This document shows, in pieces, positions 1-8,630 of a stretch of DNA of 64,000 bases. The number at the start of each line of letters is the position of its first letter. Within the stretch, counting starts at the first letter, position 1. The notes under the pieces were generated by a model. The model had not been told where the DNA came from. It worked only from the letters and a program-made list of their open reading frames with translations, and did no database searches. Made by a program: the position numbers and the translations under genes. This stretch comes from Pseudomonas koreensis (lineage in GTDB: Bacteria > Pseudomonadota > Gammaproteobacteria > Pseudomonadales > Pseudomonadaceae). Location of the stretch: positions 3,163,501 through 3,227,500 of the forward strand of contig NZ_JALJWP010000001.1 of assembly GCF_024169245.1 (NCBI RefSeq). Direction: 5' to 3'.

Positions 1-1
1 G

Positions 2-424
2 AGCGAAGAGTCGGCAGCTGCCGGCAAGAAATTCCTCGAAGAAAACGGCAAGAAGGCAGGTGTAACCACCACCGCTTCCGGCCTGCAGTACGAAGTAGTG
101 AAGAAAGCCGATGGCCCACAGCCTAAGCCGACCGACGTAGTGACAGTTCACTACACCGGCAAGCTGACCAACGGCACTGTGTTCGACAGCTCCGTCGAGC
201 GCGGCAGCCCGATCGATCTGCCGGTCAGCGGTGTGATTCCGGGTTGGGTCGAAGGTCTGCAACTGATGCACGTTGGCGAGAAGTACAAACTGTACATCCC
301 TAGCGATCTGGCTTACGGCGCTCAGTCGCCAAGCCCGGCGATCCCGGCCAATTCAGTTCTGGTCTTCGACCTGGAACTGCTGGCCATCAAGGATCCAGCC
401 AAAGAAGACGCCGCTGCCAAGTAA
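2..424 (+). CDS. FKBP-type peptidyl-prolyl isomerase (5' truncated)
   Basis: The frame is open from base 2, so the N-terminal part lies outside the window. The visible 140 residues hold a complete FKBP domain: VHYTGKLTNGTVFDSS at the start of the fold, VIPGWVEGLQLM in the middle, and YGAQSPSPAIPANSVLVFDLEL at the end in two runs. This layout (a helical lead-in ending KFLEENGKK, then FKBP) is that of the FklB/FkpA/Mip class, which catalyses cis-trans isomerisation of prolyl bonds in the envelope or cytosol. Localisation cannot be judged without the N-terminus. A hairpin follows the stop. Confidence 0.93.
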   Translation, partial: SEESAAAGKKFLEENGKKAGVTTTASGLQYEVVKKADGPQPKPTDVVTVHYTGKLTNGTVFDSSVERGSPIDLPVSGVIPGWVEGLQLMHVGEKYKLYIPSDLAYGAQSPSPAIPANSVLVFDLELLAIKDPAKEDAAAK

Positions 425-440
425 CACGCAACGGTATCAA

Positions 441-472
441 CAGCAACGCCTCGCTTATGCGGGGCGTTGTTG
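441..472 (+). terminator. Probable terminator of the FKBP gene
   Basis: CAACGCC and GGCGTTG form a stem around a short GC-rich loop about 15 bases after the stop codon. The T-run behind it is weak, so termination efficiency is uncertain. Confidence 0.5.
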
Positions 473-673
473 CATCTGAAAGCTGGCAAAGGTAAACAGA
501 GCGAACTGACGCCATTCAACACAGTCATAGCTTTGAGGCTGTTCGCGCTAGCCGCCCCGAGCCGCCAAGTCAATGAAATATTGGGCTTTTTTAGGTGAGT
601 AAAAAATGCCCGATCTGAGCGCAGCCCTTATGAGACGGGGCTTTCAGCGTAGAAATGCAGCTCTGTTCACAAG

Positions 674-698
674 GTTATCCACAATTTGTGTGGATAAC
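674..698. promoter_or_regulatory. Inverted pair of perfect DnaA-box sequences
   Basis: TTATCCACA at 675-683 and TGTGGATAA at 689-697 are both exact matches to the strong DnaA consensus, in opposite orientation with five bases between them. They extend to a perfect 10-bp palindrome arm on each side. The site lies 20 bases before the YkvA-like gene, where DnaA or a hairpin in the leader could act. Binding is inferred only from the sequence. Confidence 0.55.
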
Positions 699-717
699 AT
701 TTCAATGGGAAGAATAG

Positions 718-1173
718 ATGAAAGCTCCGTGGAATTTCGCTCGATTCCTGCCCCTGGCCGGACGCCTGCTGGCCCGTGGACGCCTGCCTACTCTGTTGTT
801 TGCCGTGGCCAGCAAAGGCGCTGCGCAAGGCAATCGCCTCGGGAAGTTGAAGGATGATCTGCGCTTGCTGCAGTCGCTGTGCCTGGCTTACTGGCGCGGC
901 GAATACCGCGCGATCAGTGCCAAATCGCTGATCTCGGTGGTCGCTGGCCTGATGTACTTTCTCAGCCCTGTCGATGCCATCCCGGATTTCATTCCCATGT
1001 TCGGCATGCTCGATGACATCGCCGTTCTCGCCTGGCTGATGAAAACCCTCGATGACGAGCTCAATGCCTTCCGCCTGTGGCGCAAGCGCCAGCAACCGGA
1101 AAAGCTGGCGGTGGTCGAACGCCTGCCCGACACCCCTGAGCAATTGCAACTGCAAGGCCCGAAAAAGCCCTGA
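718..1173 (+). CDS. YkvA family (DUF1232) membrane protein
   Basis: 151 residues. The DUF1232 core is seen at residues 80-110: a hydrophobic helix (SVVAGLMYFLSPVDAIPDFI) followed by a helix around GMLDDIAVLAWL. The family is widespread, small and membrane-associated, with no established biochemical role. The ATG is preceded by GGGAAG at a good distance. The leader carries the inverted DnaA-box palindrome, which could link expression to replication state; that is inference. The gene stands alone, with the next gene about 110 bases downstream. Confidence 0.85.
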   Translation: MKAPWNFARFLPLAGRLLARGRLPTLLFAVASKGAAQGNRLGKLKDDLRLLQSLCLAYWRGEYRAISAKSLISVVAGLMYFLSPVDAIPDFIPMFGMLDDIAVLAWLMKTLDDELNAFRLWRKRQQPEKLAVVERLPDTPEQLQLQGPKKP

Positions 1174-1285
1174 CTGAGAAAGGCTGCCTGTAGATAGATA
1201 CCCCCCGCGACCTTGGCCGCTGTTAGGATTACACTTCTAGGGAAAAGTGCCGACTCGCTAAGTGTTGTTGTCCTACGGGGTAGTC

Positions 1286-1627
1286 ATGGATATTCAGATA
1301 ATTGCACGCGATGGCGAACCCGAATACGCGGTTCTGCCGTGGGCTCAATATCAGGCTTTACTGAAAGCAGCAGGGATCAACGCAACACCGGCGCAGCAGC
1401 CTGCAGTGCCGCTCGCCGCATCGCCAGATCCGATTCTTCCGGGTCTGGATCAGCTACGCAGTTTGCGCGAAGGGAAGGGCATCGCCATCGAGGCGCTGGC
1501 CCGCACGGTAGGCATCAGCCCGTCTTATCTGGCCATGATCGAAAGTGGTGAGCGTCAACCCGACGCCGCGATTCGCCGCAGCCTGGCTTGGGAACTGACG
1601 GTGCCAGGGTGGAGGGATGAATCGTGA
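1286..1627 (+). CDS. XRE-family helix-turn-helix protein
   Basis: 113 residues from the ATG at 1286; a GTG start 24 bases earlier is possible. The N-terminus (IIARDGEPEYAVLPWAQYQAL) resembles the short beta-strand segment found before the HTH in some antitoxin-like regulators. The C-terminal half is a Cro/C1-type HTH (LRSLREGKGIAIEALARTVG, then SYLAMIESGERQP). It overlaps the next gene by GTGA, so the two are probably translationally coupled. It may regulate its own operon. No toxin of a known family is recognised beside it. Confidence 0.8.
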   Translation: MDIQIIARDGEPEYAVLPWAQYQALLKAAGINATPAQQPAVPLAASPDPILPGLDQLRSLREGKGIAIEALARTVGISPSYLAMIESGERQPDAAIRRSLAWELTVPGWRDES

Positions 1628-1995
1628 GCGTACGCATCAGCCGTCAACATTGGGACGGATTGCTGGGGGAACTGGATCAGGCGCGCCGTCAGCGCCATCT
1701 TCTGACCTATCGAGCCTTGCTTGAGCGTTTGCAATTGCCGACTCCGGCGATGCAGACGCTGACGGCCGCGCTCGAGCATCTGGCCGCACTGGATGCCAAA
1801 GCCGAGCAGCCATTGCGCAGTTCGCTGGTCATCAGTCAGGGAGCCAGTCGCTTGCCGCGTACCGGTTTTTTTGAATGCGTCGAGCGTCTGGGGCGTTTTT
1901 CCGGACCGTCGGATGGCGTGGCGGCGGCGTCCTGGCATGCGTCGGAAGTGGTGCGCGTCTTCGAATACGAGTACCCGGAATCGGCGGAGGCCTGA
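1624..1995 (+). CDS. Conserved hypothetical protein
   Basis: 123 residues, GTG start overlapping the stop of the HTH gene (GTGA), and ending one base before the next GTG start. It looks soluble: a leucine-rich helical N-terminus and a mixed C-terminus ending in acidic residues, with no signal peptide or membrane segment. I do not recognise a family. The tight packing suggests it works with the HTH protein and the Sel1-like protein. Confidence 0.75.
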   Translation: MSVRISRQHWDGLLGELDQARRQRHLLTYRALLERLQLPTPAMQTLTAALEHLAALDAKAEQPLRSSLVISQGASRLPRTGFFECVERLGRFSGPSDGVAAASWHASEVVRVFEYEYPESAEA

Positions 1996-2403
1996 GTGTT
2001 TCTGCGCCTCAAGGCGCGGGCCGGATACTGGCTGGCCCGCAGGCTGTTTCATTGGTCGTGGTTCGTTCGCCAGCCGCGCGGCTGGCGCTGGCTTGAAGGC
2101 CAGTTTGCGCGCATGGCCAACCTCGGCGATGTCGGCGCGCAAAGCTTTTACGGGCACATTCTGACCTTTCGTGGCGTCGGTCTGGGCGCGCGTGAAGAAG
2201 GCGTGCGTTTACTGCGTCTGGCGGCGTTGGCCGGCGACGGTAAAGCGGCCTATCAAGTCGGCGTGATCAGCCTCGCCGGTACCCCGAGCAAAGCACCAGA
2301 TCCCGCTGAAGCCATTCGTTGGTGGAGCATGGCCGCCAAGGCCGGGCATCCGTTGGCCGAGCTCAAGCTGCAACAGCTGAAGGCTGGTGATTCAACGCTG
2401 TAA
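1996..2403 (+). CDS. Sel1/TPR-like repeat protein
   Basis: 135 residues, GTG start immediately after the previous stop. Two to three Sel1-like repeats are visible from about residue 45: GDVGAQSFYGHILTFRGVG, then EEGVRLLRLAALAGDGKAAY, then PAEAIRWWSMAAKAGHPLAE. Such alpha-alpha solenoids mediate protein contacts. The basic, aromatic N-terminus (YWLARRLFHWSWFV) could associate with membrane. It is the third gene of an overlapping trio. Confidence 0.8.
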   Translation: MFLRLKARAGYWLARRLFHWSWFVRQPRGWRWLEGQFARMANLGDVGAQSFYGHILTFRGVGLGAREEGVRLLRLAALAGDGKAAYQVGVISLAGTPSKAPDPAEAIRWWSMAAKAGHPLAELKLQQLKAGDSTL

Positions 2404-2596
2404 TTCCAGGTATGTCTTTCAAGTAAACGCGGCGTGAGGTTTTCCTCGCGCTGCGTTTTGCGTTTTTGCTCGCGCGTTTTTCGCTGGATGCTTGATTGCA
2501 GATTAGTCCTACATCCTTTGCCTACTCGCCTGACTTCTTTCCTCTTTGATCCCCCGCACAGTTCCCGCGACTAATTTCTTGCGCGAGGGACCGCTC

Positions 2597-2644
2597 ATGC
2601 TCCAGCCCGTTTTTCAGCCCACCTTGTCTGCCTGCGTGTGTTGA
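2597..2644 (+). CDS. Possible 15-codon leader peptide before the RHS gene
   Basis: An ATG at 2597 with a good ribosome site (GAGGGA, 6 bases before) opens a 15-codon frame (MLQPVFQPTLSACVC). It stops at TGA 2642-2644, and the last A of that stop begins the ATG of the RHS gene. The RHS start has no equally good site of its own, so coupled translation is plausible. The short length means it could be chance. Confidence 0.35.
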   Translation: MLQPVFQPTLSACVC

Positions 2645-5600
2645 TGGAAGCCATCGCTCGCATCGAGCAGGAACTCGACAGCTTTCCGCAAACGCTCAGT
2701 CTCTACCGCAAACAGCTCGATCACTGGCTCAGTCGCAGGGCGGACCAGATCAGCGGGGCAGCAGATCTGCCGTCGCTGGTGGGCATGGAGCGGATCATTC
2801 GCTTCGGTGATCGCAGCACGGCGGTCAGCAGCAGCGACGACGAGTTTTCTTCCAGCGTCGTCCAGTGCCCGCAGGGCGGGCTGATGCAGATCGAGAGCAA
2901 GTTCGAATCGGTCTACGACATCCCGCTGGGGAACATCACCGTCGACGTGGTTGACGTGGAAAGCGGCGAGCCTACCCCGATCACCCTTGATCAGCAGGGC
3001 AAGGGCGAGTTCAGAGGCGACGAGGGCAAGTTCTACCGCGTTCTGGTGCACAGCGCTGTTACCTCCAATCAAGTCGCGGAGCTGTTCAAATCCTACGACG
3101 GTTTGACCGGCGAACTGGAACGCTGGCTGCGCAGCGAGTGGCAGGGTTTCAAGCCGCAATGGTCACAGTCGGTGGCCACAGCGGCCAGTAACGGCATGCT
3201 CGCCGGCAGTTGGGCGGCCATCGAAGGGGTGTGGGACAGCCTCGGTCAGCTCTCGGAAATTCTTCAGGATCCCGGCAAGTTTGCCGAGCGCCTGGGCAGC
3301 GGCGCGGCTGACCTTATCAAGCTGGCGCAGACCGCGCCTGATCTTATGGAAAAGCTGCAGTTGCTGGTCAGTGATGAGGCAGCGATGTGCTTGCTGCTAC
3401 GGTCGGCGAGCCTGTGGCTGGACATGCTGCCGCCCAGCGAGATTGCCGGCAAGTCTGCTGAAGTGGCGTCGATGATGATCGTGCAACTGATCATCGATGT
3501 ACTGATCGCTGTCGTTTTGACATTCGTCGGGGCGGGGGCGGGGATCGCTTATCTGACGCTGCGTCTGGCCGACCGTGCAGCCCAGTTGTTCAACGTCGCC
3601 AAGCGTCTGGTCAAGGCGCTGTTCGGCATCATCAACGGCTTCATTGAATACGTCGACCGCTACAAGGCCGTCGCCGCGCGGGGCATCGCCGCCGGGGTGA
3701 AAAAGGGTCGGATGCAATTGCGCTGGGACGCCAAGCGCAACGCCATGTTGAAGAAAGACGAACAGCACGACGACGCCCCCGACCAGGCGAAAAACCCCAA
3801 CGGCGATGCTGCCGACTGCGTGCCCAACACCTGCACCAACGGCTGTCCGGTGTCGATGGTCACCGGCGAAGAACTGCTGACCCTGACCGACGCGGTGCTC
3901 GACGGCGTGCTGCCCTTCGAGTTCACTCGTTTGTACCGCAGCAGCGCCGTCGAGATCGACATCGGCCTGGGTTTCGGCTGGAGCCACACCCTGGCCCATC
4001 GGCTGGCCTTCGACGGCGATGGCGTGAACTGGATCGACCACGAAAACCGCCGCACCCGTTTTCCCTTGCCCAATGTCGCGCGTCCGGCGATTCACAACAG
4101 CCTGTCGCGGGCGGCGATTTTTCTCGGCGATGAACCGGAAGAGCTGATTCTGGCTCTGGCCGGGGAAACCGCGCGGTTCTATCACTTTCGCGCCGGCCGG
4201 CTGACGGCGATCAGCGATGTCTACGGCAATCGTCTGACCCTGCAACGCGACCGCTCCGACCGCATTCAGCGTCTGGACAACGGCGCCGGCCGCGCGCTGC
4301 TGTTGCGTTATGACCGCGCGCAACTGGTGGCGGTCGATTATCAGGTCTTGGTTCAGGGCGAGTGGACCACCGAACAAAACCTCGCCACCTACAGCTTCGA
4401 TGCCCGCCAACGCCTGCTGGTTGCGACCAATACGGTCGGCGACAGCGAGCGCTACGACTACGACGACCACCACGTCATCCTCCAGCGGCAGCTGACCGGC
4501 GGCGCGAGCTTCTTCTGGGAGTGGCAGCGCGAGGGCAAAGCGGCGCGCTGCGTGCGGCATTGGGCGTCTTTCTCGCAGATGAACACGCGTTACGTCTGGA
4601 ACGATGACGACGCCAGCGTGACCGTGCACTACGTCGACGGCACCGAAGAAGTCTACGTCCACGACGAGCGCGCGCGGTTGGTGCGCCAGGTTGCGGCCGA
4701 TGGCGGTGAGCAGCTCAAGGCCTATGACGAACAGGGCCGCTTGATCGCCGAGCAGGATGCGTTGGGCGCGGTCACCGAATACCGCTACGACGAGGTCGGG
4801 CGGCTGATCGCGCTGATTCCGCCGGACGAGGCGCCAACGTCCTACGAGTACCGCAACGGTTTTCTCCACAAGCGCTGCCGCGGTGATGCGGTGTGGATCT
4901 ATCGGCGCAACGCCGAAGGCGCCGTCACCGAAGCGGTCGATCCTGACGGTCAGGTCACCCATTACTACTACAACCTGCGCGGTCAGTTGCTGTCGTTGCG
5001 TTACCCGGACAGCAGCCGCCATCGCTGGGTGTGGAACGAACTCGGTCAGCTCATCGAAGAAACTCTGCCCGACGGTGGCGTGCGGCGCTTTTCCTACGAT
5101 GCGCTGGGCCGGCGGATTACCACCCAGGACGAATTTGGTGTCGTCAGCCGTCAGCAGTGGGACGCGGCCGGCCGACTGATCCTGACGACTTCTCCTACGG
5201 GAAGCACGCGCGCCTACAGCTACGGCGCCTACGGCCAGATCACCGCCGAGCGCGATGAACTGGGGCGCATCACCCGCTACGAATATGACGACGATCTGCA
5301 CCTGGTCTCGCGGCGGATCAACCCCGACGGCACCCGTGTGCAGTATCGCTATGACCATGCGCGGCTGTTGCTCACCGAGATCGAAAACGAGTCCGGAGAA
5401 AAGTACCGACTGGATTACACGCCGACCGGATTGATCCGACAGGAAACCGGGTTTGATGGGCGGCGTACCGCGTACGTTTACGACCTCAATGGCCATCTGC
5501 TGGAAAAAACCGAGTTTGGTGATTTCGGCCCCAGTCTGGTCACCCACTACCAGCGCGACAAGGCCGGGCGTCTGCTCGTCAAAATCCTGCCCGACGGGAT

Positions 5601-7356
5601 CAAGGTGCGATATGACTACGACCGCTTCGGCCGATTGATCGGTGTCGATGACGGGCAGAACCATCCGCTGGCCTTCGAGTACGACCGTCAGGACCGGCTG
5701 ATCACCGAGCACCAAGGCTGGGGCACTTTGCGCTACGCCTACGATGCTTGCGGTCAGCTCAAACGCCTGCGCCTGCCGGACAACAGCAAGCTCGACTATC
5801 ACTACGTCAAGGGCGGTGCGCTGTCAGCCATCGACCTCAACGGCACGCCGCTGACCCGGCATGTGTATCAGTCCGGTCGCGAGCAGCAACGCCAGCAAGG
5901 CCTGCTGCTCAGCGAATATGCCTACGACGATCAGGGCCGTTTGCTCGCCCACGCCGTAGGCCATCGCGGCGCCTCGCTGTACCGTCGCGATTATGCCTAC
6001 AGCGCCAACGGCAATCTCGAGCACATCGCCGACAGTCGCCACGGCCAGCGCACCTACGGCTACGATGCCCTTGACCGGCTGATCCGCGTACGTCACTCAC
6101 GCGACGAACTGCCCGAATCCTTCGCCCACGACCCGGCCGGCAACCTGCTGATGCAGGACCGCCCCGGCCCGGCGCAGATCAAGGGCAATCGCCTGCTGAT
6201 GCAGGGCGACCGTCATTACGACTACGACGCCTTCGGCAACCTGATCCGCGAACGCCGCGGCCACGGCCAGACCCTGGTCACCGAATACCGCTACGACTGC
6301 CAGCACCGCCTCATCGGCCTGACCCGCCCCGACGGCCAGACCGCCAGCTACCAGTACGACGCCTTCGGCCGGCGCATCCGCAAAACCATCGACGGCGTCA
6401 CCACCGAATTTTTCTGGCAAGGCGAGCACCTTGTCGCCGAAAGCAGCGCCAGCCAATACCGCAACTTCCTCTACGAACCCGGCACCTTCCGCCCACTGGC
6501 GATGCTCGACGGCAAAGGCCCGAAAAAGGCCTGCCCGTTCTACTACCAGCTTGACCACCTCGGCACCCCGCAGGAACTCACCGACTACAGCGGCGAAATC
6601 GTCTGGTCCGCGCAATACGACGCCTACGGCAAAGTCGCCGCCGTCACCCTGGCCGGCGAAGACTACCTCGACCAGCCGCTGCGTTTTCAGGGGCAGTACT
6701 TCGATGTTGAAAGCGGCCTGCATTACAACCGCCATCGGTATTACGACCCGAGGCTAGGGCGGTATCTGACCCCGGATCCGGTGAAGCTGGCAGGCGGGTT
6801 GAATCAGTACCAGTACGTGCCGAATCCGACGGGGTGGGTGGATCCGTTGGGGTTGAGTAATTGTCCGGACGACAAATGCAACAAACCAGTATTCCAACCG
6901 ATCGATCCCACGAAAGGAATACAGGGAGGTGAAGATCATCCATCTCAGTCACTACCACAACAAGCCTACTTATATCGGGGGGCAGCGACAGATCCGTCTG
7001 AAGTTTTCGAGAATGGATTCAAAAGTAAGGGAGATAGCAACGATCTATTCCTGCATTCGATCGATAGTGACTTTCCTCCTAGTAATTTCATCAGCACCTC
7101 TTTATCTCGTGATATGGGTAAAACATTCGCTACCAGCTATTTTACGAGGCCGGGATTTCTCTACACCCTCAAGATGATTCCTGGTCGAGACCTCAAAAAA
7201 GAGTTGGGTGCAGCATATAATTTTAGTCAAGAGCAGGAAATTGCTATTCCCGGTGAAATTAAGCGAGAGGATATTCTTGGCGCTACGCTGATAATCGATG
7301 ATGGTAGAGAGTTTGGCTATTCTATTCCTAATCCGTACAGGAGGGTTGGTAAGTGA
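2644..7356 (+). CDS. RHS-repeat polymorphic toxin with C-terminal ADP-ribosyltransferase tip
   Basis: About 1570 residues. Visible order: a helical N-terminal region, a strongly hydrophobic segment near residues 277-309, a DUF6531-like start near 396 (NTCTNGCPVSMVTGEELL), many YD/RHS repeats (for example YRYDEVGRL, YEYDDDLH), and the RHS core ending PNPTGWVDPLGL near 1406. The ~165-residue tip then has R in YLYRGA (1445), an S-T-S motif in FISTSLS (1484-1486) and E-x-E (1530, 1532). This is the R-S-E signature of Arg-type mono-ADP-ribosyltransferases. RHS shells encapsulate and release such tips, usually through type VI secretion. No vgrG or PAAR gene is nearby. Base composition falls sharply after about 6850, so the tip was probably swapped in. 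The next gene overlaps the stop and is the likely immunity gene. Confidence 0.9.
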   Translation: MEAIARIEQELDSFPQTLSLYRKQLDHWLSRRADQISGAADLPSLVGMERIIRFGDRSTAVSSSDDEFSSSVVQCPQGGLMQIESKFESVYDIPLGNITVDVVDVESGEPTPITLDQQGKGEFRGDEGKFYRVLVHSAVTSNQVAELFKSYDGLTGELERWLRSEWQGFKPQWSQSVATAASNGMLAGSWAAIEGVWDSLGQLSEILQDPGKFAERLGSGAADLIKLAQTAPDLMEKLQLLVSDEAAMCLLLRSASLWLDMLPPSEIAGKSAEVASMMIVQLIIDVLIAVVLTFVGAGAGIAYLTLRLADRAAQLFNVAKRLVKALFGIINGFIEYVDRYKAVAARGIAAGVKKGRMQLRWDAKRNAMLKKDEQHDDAPDQAKNPNGDAADCVPNTCTNGCPVSMVTGEELLTLTDAVLDGVLPFEFTRLYRSSAVEIDIGLGFGWSHTLAHRLAFDGDGVNWIDHENRRTRFPLPNVARPAIHNSLSRAAIFLGDEPEELILALAGETARFYHFRAGRLTAISDVYGNRLTLQRDRSDRIQRLDNGAGRALLLRYDRAQLVAVDYQVLVQGEWTTEQNLATYSFDARQRLLVATNTVGDSERYDYDDHHVILQRQLTGGASFFWEWQREGKAARCVRHWASFSQMNTRYVWNDDDASVTVHYVDGTEEVYVHDERARLVRQVAADGGEQLKAYDEQGRLIAEQDALGAVTEYRYDEVGRLIALIPPDEAPTSYEYRNGFLHKRCRGDAVWIYRRNAEGAVTEAVDPDGQVTHYYYNLRGQLLSLRYPDSSRHRWVWNELGQLIEETLPDGGVRRFSYDALGRRITTQDEFGVVSRQQWDAAGRLILTTSPTGSTRAYSYGAYGQITAERDELGRITRYEYDDDLHLVSRRINPDGTRVQYRYDHARLLLTEIENESGEKYRLDYTPTGLIRQETGFDGRRTAYVYDLNGHLLEKTEFGDFGPSLVTHYQRDKAGRLLVKILPDGIKVRYDYDRFGRLIGVDDGQNHPLAFEYDRQDRLITEHQGWGTLRYAYDACGQLKRLRLPDNSKLDYHYVKGGALSAIDLNGTPLTRHVYQSGREQQRQQGLLLSEYAYDDQGRLLAHAVGHRGASLYRRDYAYSANGNLEHIADSRHGQRTYGYDALDRLIRVRHSRDELPESFAHDPAGNLLMQDRPGPAQIKGNRLLMQGDRHYDYDAFGNLIRERRGHGQTLVTEYRYDCQHRLIGLTRPDGQTASYQYDAFGRRIRKTIDGVTTEFFWQGEHLVAESSASQYRNFLYEPGTFRPLAMLDGKGPKKACPFYYQLDHLGTPQELTDYSGEIVWSAQYDAYGKVAAVTLAGEDYLDQPLRFQGQYFDVESGLHYNRHRYYDPRLGRYLTPDPVKLAGGLNQYQYVPNPTGWVDPLGLSNCPDDKCNKPVFQPIDPTKGIQGGEDHPSQSLPQQAYLYRGAATDPSEVFENGFKSKGDSNDLFLHSIDSDFPPSNFISTSLSRDMGKTFATSYFTRPGFLYTLKMIPGRDLKKELGAAYNFSQEQEIAIPGEIKREDILGATLIIDDGREFGYSIPNPYRRVGK

Positions 7357-7739
7357 AGACACAGTTTTCGGTTGTCGTCGTAAAAAATGGCGAAAAGCAG
7401 AAGGTCAATCTCGTATGCGATGATGAAGAGATATCTATTGCGACTGCGGATATTTGCGGACGGAAAAAAACCTATTTTGAACGTGATTTTTATAAGTGTT
7501 TTGCATTGTTGAGAAAAGATAATCCTCAGCTGGATTTTTACTGTAAGGGAGCGAAGTTGAATGTTCATCCCTCAAGCATGTCGTCGCAAATGTCTCTGGG
7601 TCTTAAAGCTTACGAGTTGGAGGTTGGTAGGGAGCCCACTGTGAACGATCTGGTTTTTATATTTGACTATGAAGATCAAGGTTTAACAAGAAATCCAGAC
7701 GAGCAACGATTATTCTATCTAGGTTGGATGGGAGCTTGA
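7353..7739 (+). CDS. Candidate immunity protein for the RHS ADP-ribosyltransferase
   Basis: 128 residues, GTG start overlapping the RHS stop (GTGA). It is a small soluble protein with a lysine-rich beta N-terminus (SVVVVKNGEKQKVNLVCDDE) and an acidic C-terminus (FIFDYEDQG). No family is recognised and there is no ADP-ribosylglycohydrolase motif, so if it is immunity it probably blocks the toxin by binding. AT-rich composition matches the toxin tip and differs from the RHS shell. The immunity role rests on position, size and composition. Confidence 0.7.
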   Translation: MKTQFSVVVVKNGEKQKVNLVCDDEEISIATADICGRKKTYFERDFYKCFALLRKDNPQLDFYCKGAKLNVHPSSMSSQMSLGLKAYELEVGREPTVNDLVFIFDYEDQGLTRNPDEQRLFYLGWMGA

Positions 7740-7741
7740 GG

Positions 7742-7873
7742 TTGTTGAAAGATTTTGTCTCTATCAGCTCACATGATATCGGTTTTTTGCGTGTAACTAC
7801 GCCCGCACAGGATGGGAACTGGCTGAGTAGGCTTTCCTTCAGTGATTATGTAATGTCAAGTAAGACTGTCTAA
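7742..7873 (+). CDS. Small AT-rich ORF, possible gene remnant
   Basis: A 43-codon frame (TTG TTG AAA...) starts two bases after the immunity stop and ends TAA at 7871-7873. The translation (LLKDFVSISSHDIGFLRV and onward) looks protein-like but matches nothing I know. It could be the eroded start or end of an older immunity gene in this cassette. No strong ribosome site. Confidence 0.3.
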   Translation: MLKDFVSISSHDIGFLRVTTPAQDGNWLSRLSFSDYVMSSKTV

Positions 7874-7887
7874 GGCACGAAAATAAT

Positions 7888-8232
7888 ATGGTTGATATTT
7901 TGATGAAGTCCGATTGCTATGTTGAATCTTCTGCGCAAGAAAATGAGTTTAGAGGTGTGTACGGTTCTAGGTTCCTAACTCACCGAGCGCAGATGAACGC
8001 TTATCAAGAATCGCTGACGAGGGAGGCGAGAAATATGCCGCGATTTACGGGTGAAGACGCTATGGGGAACTTGGTTGTTCGTATGCCGGCAGAAAACGTT
8101 GGAGAAGGATACGAGCCTAACCCATCGAATCCTTCAGAGCCCCGATTCATCTCAAAGATGAGCGGGTTCGAAATGAAATTTGACTTTGAGACTTTGCAGC
8201 CTTTCGCTTTGTATCCGGTGGAGACCGTCTGA
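7888..8232 (+). CDS. Unknown small protein in the RHS tail cassette
   Basis: 114 residues. No signal peptide or membrane segment. The sequence has a central stretch rich in R, N and E (THRAQMNAYQESLTREARNM) and a Pro/Asn-rich stretch (GYEPNPSNPSEPRF). It could be a displaced toxin fragment or part of an immunity pair; I do not recognise a family. Its stop overlaps the next start (TGATG), so the two are coupled. The base composition is low in GC like the rest of 6850-8640. Confidence 0.6.
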   Translation: MVDILMKSDCYVESSAQENEFRGVYGSRFLTHRAQMNAYQESLTREARNMPRFTGEDAMGNLVVRMPAENVGEGYEPNPSNPSEPRFISKMSGFEMKFDFETLQPFALYPVETV

Positions 8233-8630
8233 TGTTAATGCATCCCTATCTCGATGCTCCATACAATCCGCAATTGAAGCATTTTCTTGGAGGGTTCGAT
8301 ATATATGATCGCGAGGAGACCTTGGGTGCTGAGTTGGAGAAGTATGACCCTGAGTGTCCTATAGACAGAGCCGAGTTAATTCGCAGGTTTATAGTGAAAA
8401 GATTTTCTGGTTTGACTCCTCGGCACAAGCTTGTCTTGGTTTCTGTATTGAGACGGTCTCTTGATGGCGAAACAAGTAAGCTTTCGGACGCTTTTAAACA
8501 TGATCCTTTCTCGCATTCGTTGCTCCCCCTCGGATGGAATGAAATGAAAGATCCGCGGGGTTTTTTCGAACATGTGTACTCTATCCTGACCGAAGTTTGG
8601 GCTAACGAGTTATCTCTTGCCAGACGATAA
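8232..8630 (+). CDS. Unknown small protein, coupled to the preceding gene
   Basis: 132 residues, ATG overlapping the previous stop. It is predicted mostly helical and soluble (DRAELIRRFIVKRFSGLTPR, then HKLVLVSVLRRSLDGE), ending ANELSLARR. The size, coupling and low GC are typical of an immunity or accessory gene that follows RHS tips. The family is unknown. Confidence 0.6.
   Translation: MLMHPYLDAPYNPQLKHFLGGFDIYDREETLGAELEKYDPECPIDRAELIRRFIVKRFSGLTPRHKLVLVSVLRRSLDGETSKLSDAFKHDPFSHSLLPLGWNEMKDPRGFFEHVYSILTEVWANELSLARR

Noticed and set aside
606..857. An 83-codon ORF overlapping the YkvA-like start
   Set aside because: Out of frame with a conserved gene and spans its leader palindrome; no family match.
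3397..5802. An 801-codon open frame on the minus strand opposite the RHS gene
   Set aside because: It is the mirror of a GC-rich coding strand with no ribosome site and low-complexity acidic/valine-rich translation; the RHS frame is strongly supported.
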